DNA from: Pseudomonadota bacterium
GTDB taxonomy: Bacteria > Pseudomonadota > Alphaproteobacteria > Sphingomonadales > Sphingomonadaceae
NCBI GenBank assembly: GCA_023457895.1
Contig: JAEXAY010000005.1
Span: forward strand, 278,083 to 342,082
DNA: 64,000 nucleotides
Direction: 5' to 3'
Shown: one piece after another, positions 1 through 8,050 of the stretch
How the letters are laid out: each line of letters begins with the position of its first letter
Numbering within the stretch: position 1 is the stretch's first letter
The notes under the pieces: model-generated
Seen by the model: the letters and a program-made list of their open reading frames with translations, nothing else
Told to the model about the DNA's origin: nothing
Database searches by the model: none
Translations under genes and position numbers: made by a program

Positions 1-1
1 G

Positions 2-556
2 CGCCAGGACCCCGACGTCGTGATGGTCGGCGAAATCCGCGACAAGGAAACCGCCGATATCGCGGTACAGGCGTCCTTGACCGGCCATCTCGTGCTGTCG
101 ACCGTCCACACCAATGATGCGGTCGGCGCGATCACGCGGCTGCGCGACATGAAGATCGAGCCCTTCCTGCTCGCTTCCTCCTTGCGCGCGGTGATCGCGC
201 AGCGGCTGGTGCGGCGCATCTGCCCCGAGTGCAAGGTCGAACGGCCGATCGAGCCGGGCGCCGCCGACGCGCTGGGGCTCGCCAAAAAGGCGACCGTGGC
301 GCGCGGTGAGGGCTGCGCGGCGTGCGGCAACAGCGGCTATAAGGGCCGCATCGGCGTGTTCGAGGCGGTGCGGATCGACGAGGAGATCCGCCGCCTGATC
401 AACGAGGGCGCGGACGAGGGCAGGATTGCGCGTCACGCCTTCAAGGATGCGCCGACGCTGGCGAGCGCCGTGCGCGACCTCGTCGCGGCGGGCGAGACCA
501 CGCCCGAGGAAGCGGTCCGCATCGCGCGGCTGGAGGATGGCGAAAGCGATGGCTGA
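2..556 (+). CDS. gspE: Type II secretion ATPase GspE, C-terminal part (gene cut by window start)
   Basis: The reading frame is open from base 2 and its start lies outside the window, so only about 184 C-terminal residues are present. They carry the GspE/PilB-family landmarks: the Walker-B-like [12 protein letters not shown] near the start, the His box [11 protein letters not shown], and a tetracysteine zinc site made of CPEC (about residue 72) and CAAC (about residue 104). GspE is the cytoplasmic hexameric ATPase that powers pseudopilus assembly. Its stop overlaps the gspF start by 8 bases, which points to translational coupling at the head of a gspE-to-gspO run. Confidence 0.95.
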   Translation, partial: RQDPDVVMVGEIRDKETADIAVQASLTGHLVLSTVHTNDAVGAITRLRDMKIEPFLLASSLRAVIAQRLVRRICPECKVERPIEPGAADALGLAKKATVARGEGCAACGNSGYKGRIGVFEAVRIDEEIRRLINEGADEGRIARHAFKDAPTLASAVRDLVAAGETTPEEAVRIARLEDGESDG

Positions 557-1763
557 TTTCAGCTACACCGTGATCGACCCCGCAGGCCGCGAGCGCACCG
601 GCCGGATCAGCGGCGCGGACGAGGCCGCCGTGCTCGCCGACCTGGCGCAGCGCAAATTATATGTGGTGAAGCTCGAACGCGGCGCGGCAGCTGAGCCCGC
701 CCCAAGCCGTTTCGCCCTCACCCGCACGCGGATGACGGCCAAGCAGCTTGCGCTGTTCACCCGCCAGCTTGCGACCATCGCGCAGGTCAGCCCGCTTGAG
801 GAAGCACTGCGCACCATCTCGCGCCAGAGCGAATTGCCGCACGTCCGCACCATTGTCGGCGCGGTCCATGCAGGCGTGCTCGAAGGCCGGCTCCTCTCCG
901 AAAGCATGGGGCGCGAACCCAAGAGCTTTCCGCCGCTCTACCGCGCGATGATCTCGGCGGGCGAGCTTTCCGGTGCGCTTCCCGAAATCCTTGAACGCCT
1001 TGCCAATCTGCTCGAACGGCAGGCGGCGACCCGCGCCAAGATCCTGACCGCGCTTGCCTATCCCGTGGTACTCGCGATTGTCGCGCTCGCGGTGGTCGCG
1101 GCGCTGATGATCTTCGTCGTCCCCAGGGTGGTCGAACAATTTGACGATGTCGGCCAGCAATTGCCGCTCCTGACCCGCATCGTCATCGGCATTTCGGACG
1201 CGCTCGCCAATTACTGGTGGGCGATCCTGCTCGGACTGGGCGCGTTCGCCGCGCTTGCCGTGTGGCTGCTGCGCCAGCCTGCCATCCGGCTCTGGTTCGA
1301 CGGACTGCTGTTGCGCCTGCCGCTGCTCGGCCGCCTGATCCGCGACCTGCACGCCGCCCGCCTTGCGCGCACGCTTTCAACCATGGTCGCGAGCCGCCTG
1401 CCGCTGCTCGAAGGCCTGCGCCTCACCACCACGACGATCCACAACCGCGTGCTGCGCGCCGCTTCGGAAACCATCGTCGATCAGGTGCGCGGCGGCGGCA
1501 GCCTTTCGGCCGGCCTCCGGAGTGCGGGCGTGTTCCCGCCGCTCCTCGTCTATCTCGCGGCGAGCGGCGAGGCTTCGGGCCGCCTCGAAACCATGCTCGA
1601 ACGCGCCGCCGACTATCTCGAGCGCGAATTCGACAGTTTCACCGCGACCGCGCTGTCGCTGCTCGAACCCGCGATCATCGTGGTGATGGGCGGGATCGTC
1701 GCTGTCATCGTGCTGTCGATTCTTCTGCCTATCCTGCAACTGCAAAATCTGGCCAGCATCTAA
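549..1763 (+). CDS. gspF: Type II secretion inner-membrane platform protein GspF
   Basis: A 404-residue polytopic membrane protein that forms the inner-membrane platform linking the GspE ATPase to the pseudopilus. The start at 549 ([10 protein letters not shown]) is preferred over an earlier in-frame ATG because it matches the family N-terminus and overlaps gspE by only 8 bases. Two T2SSF cytoplasmic repeats are visible, around [15 protein letters not shown] and [13 protein letters not shown]. Membrane segments lie at roughly residues 170-195, 215-240 and 370-398. Length is normal for the family. Confidence 0.95.
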   Translation: MADFSYTVIDPAGRERTGRISGADEAAVLADLAQRKLYVVKLERGAAAEPAPSRFALTRTRMTAKQLALFTRQLATIAQVSPLEEALRTISRQSELPHVRTIVGAVHAGVLEGRLLSESMGREPKSFPPLYRAMISAGELSGALPEILERLANLLERQAATRAKILTALAYPVVLAIVALAVVAALMIFVVPRVVEQFDDVGQQLPLLTRIVIGISDALANYWWAILLGLGAFAALAVWLLRQPAIRLWFDGLLLRLPLLGRLIRDLHAARLARTLSTMVASRLPLLEGLRLTTTTIHNRVLRAASETIVDQVRGGGSLSAGLRSAGVFPPLLVYLAASGEASGRLETMLERAADYLEREFDSFTATALSLLEPAIIVVMGGIVAVIVLSILLPILQLQNLASI

Positions 1764-1775
1764 GGAGTCTTTCTC

Positions 1776-2276
1776 ATGCGCCGCCTTCTCTGGAACCTGT
1801 TCACCGACATGCGCCGTCCCGACGCCGAGGATCGCCGCCCCAAGGCAGCGAAGAAAGCGCGCAAGGGCGAGGAAGGCTTCACCCTCGTCGAACTGATGGT
1901 GGTGATCGTGATCATCGGCCTGCTGGCAACGGTGGTCGTCATCAATGTGATGCCGAGCCAGGACAAGGCGATGGTGACCAAGGCCAAGGCCGATCTTGCC
2001 ACCATTTCGCAGGCGCTCGAAATGTACCGGCTCGACAATATGAACTATCCCAACGCCGGGCAGGGGCTTGCCGCGCTCACCGCGGCGCCCGCCGGGATGG
2101 ACCAGCCGGGCCGCTACCGCAGCGGCGGCTATGTCAAGACGCTGCCCAATGATCCGTGGGGCAATCCTTACCAATATCAGGTGCCGGGCAAGAATGGCGC
2201 GTTCGACGTCTATTCGCTCGGCGCCGACGCTGCGCCGGGCGGGACCGGAGACAATGCGGACATCTACGCCGAATAA
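1776..2276 (+). CDS. gspG: Type II secretion major pseudopilin GspG
   Basis: A 166-residue pseudopilin. The prepilin peptidase site is at GEEG|FTLVELMVV, with Phe+1 and Glu+5, followed by the hydrophobic N-terminal helix and the GspG C-terminal features LPNDPWGNPYQYQ and DVYSLGADA. It is the main subunit of the pseudopilus. A clear AAGGAG overlaps the gspF stop and sits 8 bases before the ATG, which supports this start. The pre-cleavage leader is then 34 residues and strongly basic, much longer than the usual 6-10. An internal Met at residue 12 would shorten it but lacks such a ribosome site. Confidence 0.95.
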   Translation: MRRLLWNLFTDMRRPDAEDRRPKAAKKARKGEEGFTLVELMVVIVIIGLLATVVVINVMPSQDKAMVTKAKADLATISQALEMYRLDNMNYPNAGQGLAALTAAPAGMDQPGRYRSGGYVKTLPNDPWGNPYQYQVPGKNGAFDVYSLGADAAPGGTGDNADIYAE

Positions 2277-2724
2277 ACACCCCGCCCGCAACGGCTTCAC
2301 GCTGGTCGAGCTGATGGTGGTGGTGACGGTGATGGCGCTCGCCGCCGCCGTGGTGGTGCTGACGCTGCCCGCCCGCGAGGATGCGGGCGCGCGGGCCGCC
2401 ACCCGCTTTGCCGCGCGCGTCGCGGCGGTGCGCGATCAGGCAATCCTTTCGGGCCGCCCGACGGGCGTGTGGATGAGCGCATCGGGCTATGGCTTCGAAA
2501 CGGGGCGCAAGGGGCAATGGGCGCCGCTCGTCACCCGGACGCTCAAGGAAGATAATTGGGGCGCGGGACTGAGCGCACAATTTTCGACCGGCCCCGCCGC
2601 GCGGGTGCGCTTCGACAGCGTCGGGCTGGCGTCCGACGAGGTGCTGGTCAGTATCGCCAGGGGCGGCGGCGCACCGCACAAGGTGCAGATCGCCATGAAC
2701 GGGGATGTGAGCCTTGTCCGCTGA
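2254..2724 (+). CDS. gspH: Type II secretion minor pseudopilin GspH
   Basis: A 156-residue minor pseudopilin with the cleavage motif NG|FTLVELMVVVTVMALAA close to the N-terminus. The start is set at 2254 (MRTSTPNKHPARNG), giving a 14-residue leader. A GGAG lies just upstream, inside the end of gspG, with which it overlaps by 23 bases. A longer in-frame extension upstream would be entirely inside gspG and is rejected. GspH is expected in the tip or shaft of the pseudopilus. Identity as H rather than another minor pilin rests mainly on gene order. Confidence 0.85.
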   Translation: MRTSTPNKHPARNGFTLVELMVVVTVMALAAAVVVLTLPAREDAGARAATRFAARVAAVRDQAILSGRPTGVWMSASGYGFETGRKGQWAPLVTRTLKEDNWGAGLSAQFSTGPAARVRFDSVGLASDEVLVSIARGGGAPHKVQIAMNGDVSLVR

Positions 2725-3124
2725 CCGCGCGCTTCCCCCGTCCGAGCGGGGCTTTACCCTGATCGAGCTGATGGTCGCCCTCAGCATCTTCAGCCTTGCC
2801 GCGCTCGCCATCGTGCGCGTGCAGGGCATGGCGGTGCGCACCACCACCGACCTTCAGGCGCGCGAGATCGGATCAATCGTGCTGCAAAACCGCATGGCCG
2901 ACATCATGAGCGCGCCCGCCGCGCCGGTGCTGGGCGATGCCCAGGGGGCCGAACAGAATGGCGGCCTTGGCTGGACCTGGATGCAGCGCACCGCCTTCAC
3001 CGCCGACCCGTCGGTCGTGCAGGTGCAACTGAGCGTCACCGGCCCCGGGCTGCGCCGTCCAATGGCGGTCAAATTTTTCCGCCCGGTCGATAGCCGCCCG
3101 GCGATGCAGGCGGTGCCGCAATGA
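2714..3124 (+). CDS. gspI: Type II secretion minor pseudopilin GspI
   Basis: A 136-residue pseudopilin with ERG|FTLIELMVALSIFSLAALA and the GspI-like stretch QNRMADIMSAP. The start appears to be TTG at 2714, overlapping the gspH stop; no ATG or GTG fits the frame before the cleavage site. GspI, J and K form the pseudopilus tip complex that starts assembly. The downstream gene begins with an ATGA overlap. Confidence 0.85.
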   Translation: MSADRALPPSERGFTLIELMVALSIFSLAALAIVRVQGMAVRTTTDLQAREIGSIVLQNRMADIMSAPAAPVLGDAQGAEQNGGLGWTWMQRTAFTADPSVVQVQLSVTGPGLRRPMAVKFFRPVDSRPAMQAVPQ

Positions 3125-3780
3125 GGACGCGCCGCCCCGCGCCCGCCGCCGAGACCGGGTTCACCCTCATCGAAATGATGATCGCGCTGCTCATCTTCGC
3201 GATCATATCGGCGGCGGGCGTGATGCTGCTGCGCGGCACGCTCGACACGCAGATCCGCAGCGACGCAAGGCTTGACGGCCTGCAGGAAATGCAGCGTCTG
3301 CGCGCCGTCCTGTCGCAGGATATCGGCCAGATGGCGACGCGGCCGTGGCGCGATGCGCAGGGCACGGCTCGGCCCGCTTTCGTCGAAGGCGGCGATGCCG
3401 GGATCATGACCTTTGTCCGCCACGGCTGGAGCAATGACGCGGGCGATCCGCGCTCCTCGTTGCAGCGAGTGAGCTACCGCATCGCCGGGGGCCGCCTCGA
3501 ACGCACCGCCAGCGCCTATGTCGACGGCGCAGCGTCCGGACGGGTGAGCCGGCTTGCATCCGATATCGAGCGCGTCGAACTCCGCGCACGGGGCGATGAT
3601 GGCAGCTGGTCGGCCAGCTGGCGCGGCGCGCGGCCGCAGGACCTCCCCCGCGCCGTCGAACTGACGCTGCACCGCCGCAACATGGCGCCGCTGAGGATGC
3701 TGTTCGCGGTCGGTGTCTCGGCTGCGCCGCCGCCGATGCTACCGTCCACGATGCCGGAAGTGCCGGGAGTGACGTCATGA
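3121..3780 (+). CDS. gspJ: Type II secretion minor pseudopilin GspJ
   Basis: A 219-residue minor pseudopilin with the peptidase site ETG|FTLIEMMIALLIFAI about 13 residues from the start. The globular C-terminal domain contains the family-typical DIERVELRARGDDG region. It overlaps both neighbours by ATGA, the tight packing of a co-translated operon. It probably joins GspI and GspK in the tip complex. Confidence 0.9.
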   Translation: MRTRRPAPAAETGFTLIEMMIALLIFAIISAAGVMLLRGTLDTQIRSDARLDGLQEMQRLRAVLSQDIGQMATRPWRDAQGTARPAFVEGGDAGIMTFVRHGWSNDAGDPRSSLQRVSYRIAGGRLERTASAYVDGAASGRVSRLASDIERVELRARGDDGSWSASWRGARPQDLPRAVELTLHRRNMAPLRMLFAVGVSAAPPPMLPSTMPEVPGVTS

Positions 3781-4769
3781 CGCCGTTGCCCCGCCCCGCT
3801 CGCCAGCAGGAACGCGGCGCGGCGCTCCTCACCGTGCTGCTGCTGGTCGCAACCATGTCAATCATCGCGGCAATGACGCTCGAACGGCTGACGCTCGCGA
3901 CGCGCGTTTCCGGGCAAGGCAGCGCGATCGTGCAGGCGCGCGCCTATGCGATGGCGATGGAGCAGATTGCCGGTATCCGCATCGGCGCGATGAAGGCCCG
4001 CAGCCAGACGCTGAGCGCCGATGGCTGGCAGGGCAAGCCCTTCACCGTGCCGATGGAGGGCGGGCGCGCCACCGCCAGCCTTTATGATGCGGGCAATTGC
4101 TTCAACCTCAACAGCGTGGTGCAGAGCGCGGACAATCTGACTTTTTCGCCCAACAGCCAGGGCATCGCGCAATTTGCCGAACTGATGCGGCTGCTCAACA
4201 TCCCCGGCCAGGATGCCGCCGCGATTGCGGCTGCCACCTCGGACTGGATCGACAGCGACACGATGCCGCAGATCGGCGGCGCCGAGGATGATGTCTATCG
4301 CGGCCTCGCTTCGCCCTATCTGCCCGCCAACACGATGATGGCCGAACCCAGCGAACTGCGCGCGGTGCGCGGCGTCACCCCGCAAATCTACACCCAGCTG
4401 CGCCCCTATATCTGCGCGCTGCCGGTGGCAAAGCCGAGCCTGCTCAACGTCAACACCATGCTGCCCGAACAGGCCCCGCTGCTCGCCATGCTCGCGCCGG
4501 GTTATCTCGATCTTGGCGTCGCGCGCGAACAGCTGGCCGCGCGCCCGCAAGGCGGCTGGTCGACCATCTCGGCCTTCTGGGCAAGCGGACGCCTCGCCGG
4601 TTTCACCCCGCCGCGGGCTGCCGAGCAACAGCTGAGGTTGACCTCGCGCTGGTTCCGGCTAGAGACCCAGATTGCACTGGGGGAGAGCGAGGTGACCGCG
4701 ACCGCGCTGCTCGACGCCGACACTGTGCCTGTCACCACCGCGCGCCGCATCTGGGGGGAAGAGGAATGA
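3777..4769 (+). CDS. gspK: Type II secretion pseudopilin-tip protein GspK
   Basis: A 330-residue atypical large pseudopilin. The N-terminus ERGAALLTVLLLVATMS resembles a prepilin helix but lacks the Glu+5 of the other pseudopilins, which is normal for GspK. The large inserted domain includes TSDWIDSDTMPQIGGAEDD and SPYLPANTMMAEPSELRAVRGVT, both GspK hallmarks, followed by a helix-hairpin-helix-like stretch (SLLNVNTMLPEQAPLLAML). It caps the pseudopilus. It is joined to gspJ and gspL by ATGA overlaps. Confidence 0.92.
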   Translation: MTPLPRPARQQERGAALLTVLLLVATMSIIAAMTLERLTLATRVSGQGSAIVQARAYAMAMEQIAGIRIGAMKARSQTLSADGWQGKPFTVPMEGGRATASLYDAGNCFNLNSVVQSADNLTFSPNSQGIAQFAELMRLLNIPGQDAAAIAAATSDWIDSDTMPQIGGAEDDVYRGLASPYLPANTMMAEPSELRAVRGVTPQIYTQLRPYICALPVAKPSLLNVNTMLPEQAPLLAMLAPGYLDLGVAREQLAARPQGGWSTISAFWASGRLAGFTPPRAAEQQLRLTSRWFRLETQIALGESEVTATALLDADTVPVTTARRIWGEEE

Positions 4770-5938
4770 CGACGCCGTTGCCGCCCCGCCATGCCGACCC
4801 GGACCTTGCCGCCATCGTCCTCGCACTGCCCGCGCTTGATGGAGATGCCTTACGCGCCTGCCAGGCGGTCGACGGCAACGGCCGGATCGGCGACATCAGC
4901 CCGGTCGATGCGGCGGCCGAAGTCGAGGCGCGGGCCAAACAGGGACGCACGCTTCCCATCATCGCCATCGCGCCTGCCGCGACGACCAATTTCCATGCGC
5001 TCGCGTTTGACGGCCTGCCGGTCCGGCAGGCGCAGGCCGCCGCCCGCCTGCTCGCCGCGCAAAAGTCGCTCGGCCCGGTGGAGGACCAGCATATTGCGGC
5101 AGGCGAACCGCGCGCGGAAGATGGCGCAATTCCGGTCGCGAGCGCGTCCGCGGCGCAGATGGCGCGCTGGATCGCGCTTGGTCGCGCGGCGGGGCTCGAC
5201 CCCGATTATATTTACCCTGTCGCCGCGCTCCTGCCGCTCCCAGACGAGGGCAGCTATATCGCCGCGCCGGTTGCGGGCGAGGAGGTCATGCGCGGACGCA
5301 GCACCGGCTTTGCCGCCGATCCGGCGCTGGTCGAGGCCATCGTCGGCGATGCGCCCGTCACCCGGCTCGGCGAGGCCGATAGCGCGGCGCTGATCGCCGC
5401 TGCGGCTGCCAATCCCGATGCGCCGGTCAACCTGCGCTCGGGCGCGTTTCGCAAGCGCAGCCACCGCATGTTCGACCGGACGCTGGTGCTGCGGCTTGCG
5501 CTTCTGGTCGGACTGATCGCGCTGGCAGGGCTCGCCATGAGCGCGATCCAGATCGGCAAATATCGCTTCGCCGCGTCCCGCCTCGACCGCGATGCGGTGG
5601 CCGCCGCGCGCACCGTGCTGCGCGGCGATGTCACCATCGATAATGCGGAAGGCCAGCTCGATAACCGGCTCGAACAGATTGGCGGGGGCAGCCGCGCCTT
5701 CTCGGTTCCCGCTGCCGGTCTTTACGCGGTGCTGCGCGGTAATGCGGCGGTCTCGATCACGCGCCTGTCCTATACCGGCAACGGCACGCTGACCGCCGAT
5801 CTCGCTGCGCCGCGCATCGAGGATCTCAACCAGCTGCTGATCGCGATCCAGCAGGATGGCTACAAGGTTTCGGCCGTGCCGCGTGCGGGCGCCGATGGCC
5901 GCGCCGCCGCCAATATCACGGTGAGGGCCGAGCGATGA
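4766..5938 (+). CDS. gspL: Type II secretion protein GspL
   Basis: A 390-residue bitopic inner-membrane protein. The N-terminal 240 or so residues are a cytoplasmic actin-like domain (weakly conserved, rich in Ala). One transmembrane helix lies near residues 245-268 (LVLRLALLVGLIALAGLAMSA). The periplasmic C-terminal part has a ferredoxin-like fold of the GspL type. GspL anchors GspE to the membrane and pairs with GspM. Family assignment relies on domain layout plus position between gspK and gspM. Confidence 0.85.
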   Translation: MTTPLPPRHADPDLAAIVLALPALDGDALRACQAVDGNGRIGDISPVDAAAEVEARAKQGRTLPIIAIAPAATTNFHALAFDGLPVRQAQAAARLLAAQKSLGPVEDQHIAAGEPRAEDGAIPVASASAAQMARWIALGRAAGLDPDYIYPVAALLPLPDEGSYIAAPVAGEEVMRGRSTGFAADPALVEAIVGDAPVTRLGEADSAALIAAAAANPDAPVNLRSGAFRKRSHRMFDRTLVLRLALLVGLIALAGLAMSAIQIGKYRFAASRLDRDAVAAARTVLRGDVTIDNAEGQLDNRLEQIGGGSRAFSVPAAGLYAVLRGNAAVSITRLSYTGNGTLTADLAAPRIEDLNQLLIAIQQDGYKVSAVPRAGADGRAAANITVRAER

Positions 5939-6417
5939 TGGAAACGCTGCGCATCCGCTGGCAACGCTTTTCGCCGCGCGAACGCGTGCTGATCTCGATC
6001 ATGCTGGTCCTCGCCGCACTGGTGCTGATCTGGCTCGCCGTGCTGCGCCCGCTGTCTGACGGGCTGTCGGCCTCGATCGCGCAGCACGGCGAGGCGCTCG
6101 ACCGCCACGCGCGGATCACCGCCAAGGTCAAGGCGATCAGGGGAACGCCCAATTTTCGCACCGGCGCGAGCGCGCCTGCCCCGCTCAACGTCAGCATTGC
6201 CCAATCGGCCAACGAGGCGGGCTTCGTGCTTGAACGCAACGATCCGCAAGGGGCCGAGCGTGCCAATGTGGCGATCGCGAACGCCCGCCCCGCCACGCTG
6301 TTGGCCTGGATCGCGCAGATGGAGGCCGATGGCATCTATGCCGATACGCTTTCGGTCCAGTCCAATGAGCAAAATGGCGTCTCGCTGACCGCGACCTTCA
6401 AGAGGGCGGGCAAATGA
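5935..6417 (+). CDS. gspM: Type II secretion protein GspM
   Basis: A 160-residue protein with a short cytoplasmic N-terminus containing the ERVLISIML start of a single transmembrane helix (about residues 20-40), then a periplasmic domain with LLAWIAQMEADGI near the C-terminus, typical of GspM. It stabilises GspL in the inner-membrane platform. It overlaps gspL and gspN by ATGA at both ends. Confidence 0.85.
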   Translation: MMETLRIRWQRFSPRERVLISIMLVLAALVLIWLAVLRPLSDGLSASIAQHGEALDRHARITAKVKAIRGTPNFRTGASAPAPLNVSIAQSANEAGFVLERNDPQGAERANVAIANARPATLLAWIAQMEADGIYADTLSVQSNEQNGVSLTATFKRAGK

Positions 6418-7136
6418 CGAGGATCATCATTCCGTGGGGCCGCCGCGTCTATCTCCTCATCATCTTCCTCGCCGCACTGCTGGCCTTCCTGCCGCTGCGG
6501 CTCGCGCTCGATGCCATCGGCGTTGACGAGCGCGGCCTGTCCGCACGCAGCGCGCGCGGCACGCTGTGGTTTGGCCGGCTCGACGAGGCCCGCTTCGGTC
6601 CGTTCGACGCCGGGACGCTCGATACGCAGCTCAATCCGCTGGCGCTGCTGATCGGCCGCGCCCAGTTTCATTTCGAGCGCGCCGGCACCAACACGCCGGG
6701 CCTTGCGGGAACGCTGATCTCCTCGCGCAACCGCGCCGGGGTCCGTGACCTTACCGGGACGACCCCGATCACGGGCTATCCCGCGGCGCTGCCGTTCCGC
6801 CAGATCCAGTGGACCGGGACATCGATCCTGTTCGTCGACGGCCAGTGCCGCGAAGCTGCCGGAAGCATCAGCGCAAGCCTCGCCGGGGATGCGGGGGGCG
6901 CTGGCATGTCCACCAGCCTCACCGGCCAGCCGCGCTGCGATGGCGGTCGCCTCGCGCTGGACCTTGCCGGAGAAACCGGGCTTGAAACGTTGAGCCTGCG
7001 GATCAGCGGCGACGGGCGCTACGAGGGCAATTTCCTCGTCAGGGGGGATAATGAACTCATCCGCCAGCCGCTGCTGGCGCAGGGCTTCCGCGCCTCCGCC
7101 GACGGGTTGACGATGCCGGTGCGGGGCCGTTTCTAG
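6414..7136 (+). CDS. gspN: Type II secretion protein GspN
   Basis: A 240-residue protein with an N-terminal signal-anchor (YLLIIFLAALLAFLPLRLAL) and a GspN-like periplasmic body (GLSARSARGTLWFGRLDEARFG, then repeated beta-type segments). GspN is an accessory type II secretion protein present in only some systems; its exact role is not settled. It follows gspM with an ATGA overlap. Confidence 0.8.
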   Translation: MTRIIIPWGRRVYLLIIFLAALLAFLPLRLALDAIGVDERGLSARSARGTLWFGRLDEARFGPFDAGTLDTQLNPLALLIGRAQFHFERAGTNTPGLAGTLISSRNRAGVRDLTGTTPITGYPAALPFRQIQWTGTSILFVDGQCREAAGSISASLAGDAGGAGMSTSLTGQPRCDGGRLALDLAGETGLETLSLRISGDGRYEGNFLVRGDNELIRQPLLAQGFRASADGLTMPVRGRF

Positions 7137-7150
7137 ACCGGCGCGAGGCG

Positions 7151-7969
7151 ATGGAGCAATTGTCCGCCCTCGCTATGCCCCCGCTCGTCCGGATGCTGAT
7201 TGGTGCCGGGCTGGGCGCGATCATCGGCAGCTATCTTGCGACCATCGCGATCCGCATGCCGCAAGGACAATCGGCCAATCAGGGGCGATCGGCATGCGAC
7301 CAATGCCATCGCCCGCTGGGGCCACGCGATCTCGTCCCGGTTGCGAGCTACGTCCTCCAGCGCGGGCGATGCCGCCATTGCGGCGCACCGATTGACCCCG
7401 CGCATGTGGTCGTCGAGCTGGCTGCGGCCCTGATTGGCGCGCTGATCGCATGGGCCGCACCTTCGCTTGCGGGGGCGGCCGCGGCAGTATTCTGCCTCCT
7501 GCTGCTGCTCCTCGCCGCACTCGACTGGCGCGCCTTGTGGCTTCCTTCCGTGCTCGTGCTGCTGCTGGCGGTAACCGGATTGGCGGGCGGCGGCCTGGTA
7601 TTTGGCGTTCCGCTCAAGCACCGGCTGATCGGCGGCGCGGCAGGCTTTACCGCGCTGTTCTCCATCGCCTGGGCCTATCGCCGCATGCGCGGCCGCGAAG
7701 GCATGGGCGGCGGCGACCCCAAGCTGCTTGGCGCAATCGGCCTTTGGACCGGCTGGACAGCGCTCCCCCTCATCCTGCTCGGCGCCTCGCTGATCGGGCT
7801 GGGCTATGCGCTGATCGCCCGATGGAAACAGCGCGAAAGCATCACCGCCCTCACCGCGCTCCCCTTCGGCAGCTTCATGGCGGTGGCGGCTATTATATAC
7901 GCGATGCTGGCGCTATCCGGCCATGCAGCGCAGGACGCGTTTACGCTGCGAGCATCCCTTTTCCCGTAA
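7151..7969 (+). CDS. gspO: Prepilin peptidase (A24 family), GspO/PilD
   Basis: A 272-residue polytopic membrane aspartyl protease that cleaves and usually N-methylates prepilins. It has two CxxC pairs (CDQC at about residue 50 and CRHC at about 75), the first catalytic Asp in LAALDWRALWLP, and the second in the signature GMGGGDPKLLGAIG. It lies 14 bases after gspN and so serves the five pseudopilins encoded just upstream. It is probably the last gene of this operon. Confidence 0.95.
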   Translation: MEQLSALAMPPLVRMLIGAGLGAIIGSYLATIAIRMPQGQSANQGRSACDQCHRPLGPRDLVPVASYVLQRGRCRHCGAPIDPAHVVVELAAALIGALIAWAAPSLAGAAAAVFCLLLLLLAALDWRALWLPSVLVLLLAVTGLAGGGLVFGVPLKHRLIGGAAGFTALFSIAWAYRRMRGREGMGGGDPKLLGAIGLWTGWTALPLILLGASLIGLGYALIARWKQRESITALTALPFGSFMAVAAIIYAMLALSGHAAQDAFTLRASLFP

Positions 7970-8010
7970 TTGCATAACCGTTTGTAAAGCAGTAACGCCG
8001 TAAAAAAACA

Positions 8011-8019
8011 AAGGTCGCA
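8011..8019 (+). promoter_or_regulatory. Shared upstream motif AAGGTCGCA (copy 1)
   Basis: AAGGTCGCA, preceded by an A-rich run, lies 31 bases before the CHAT-gene start. The same nine bases, again after an A-rich run, lie at 13882-13890 upstream of tpsB. It may be part of a common promoter or operator for the two transcription units. Nine-base identity could also be chance. Confidence 0.3.
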
Positions 8020-8050
8020 CTTTAGATTGATTCGTGCCGGGGAGGATCCA

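Noticed and set aside
7982..8050. Possible Rho-independent terminator after gspO
   Set aside because: There is an A-rich run but no GC-rich stem preceding a T-run, so it was not called.
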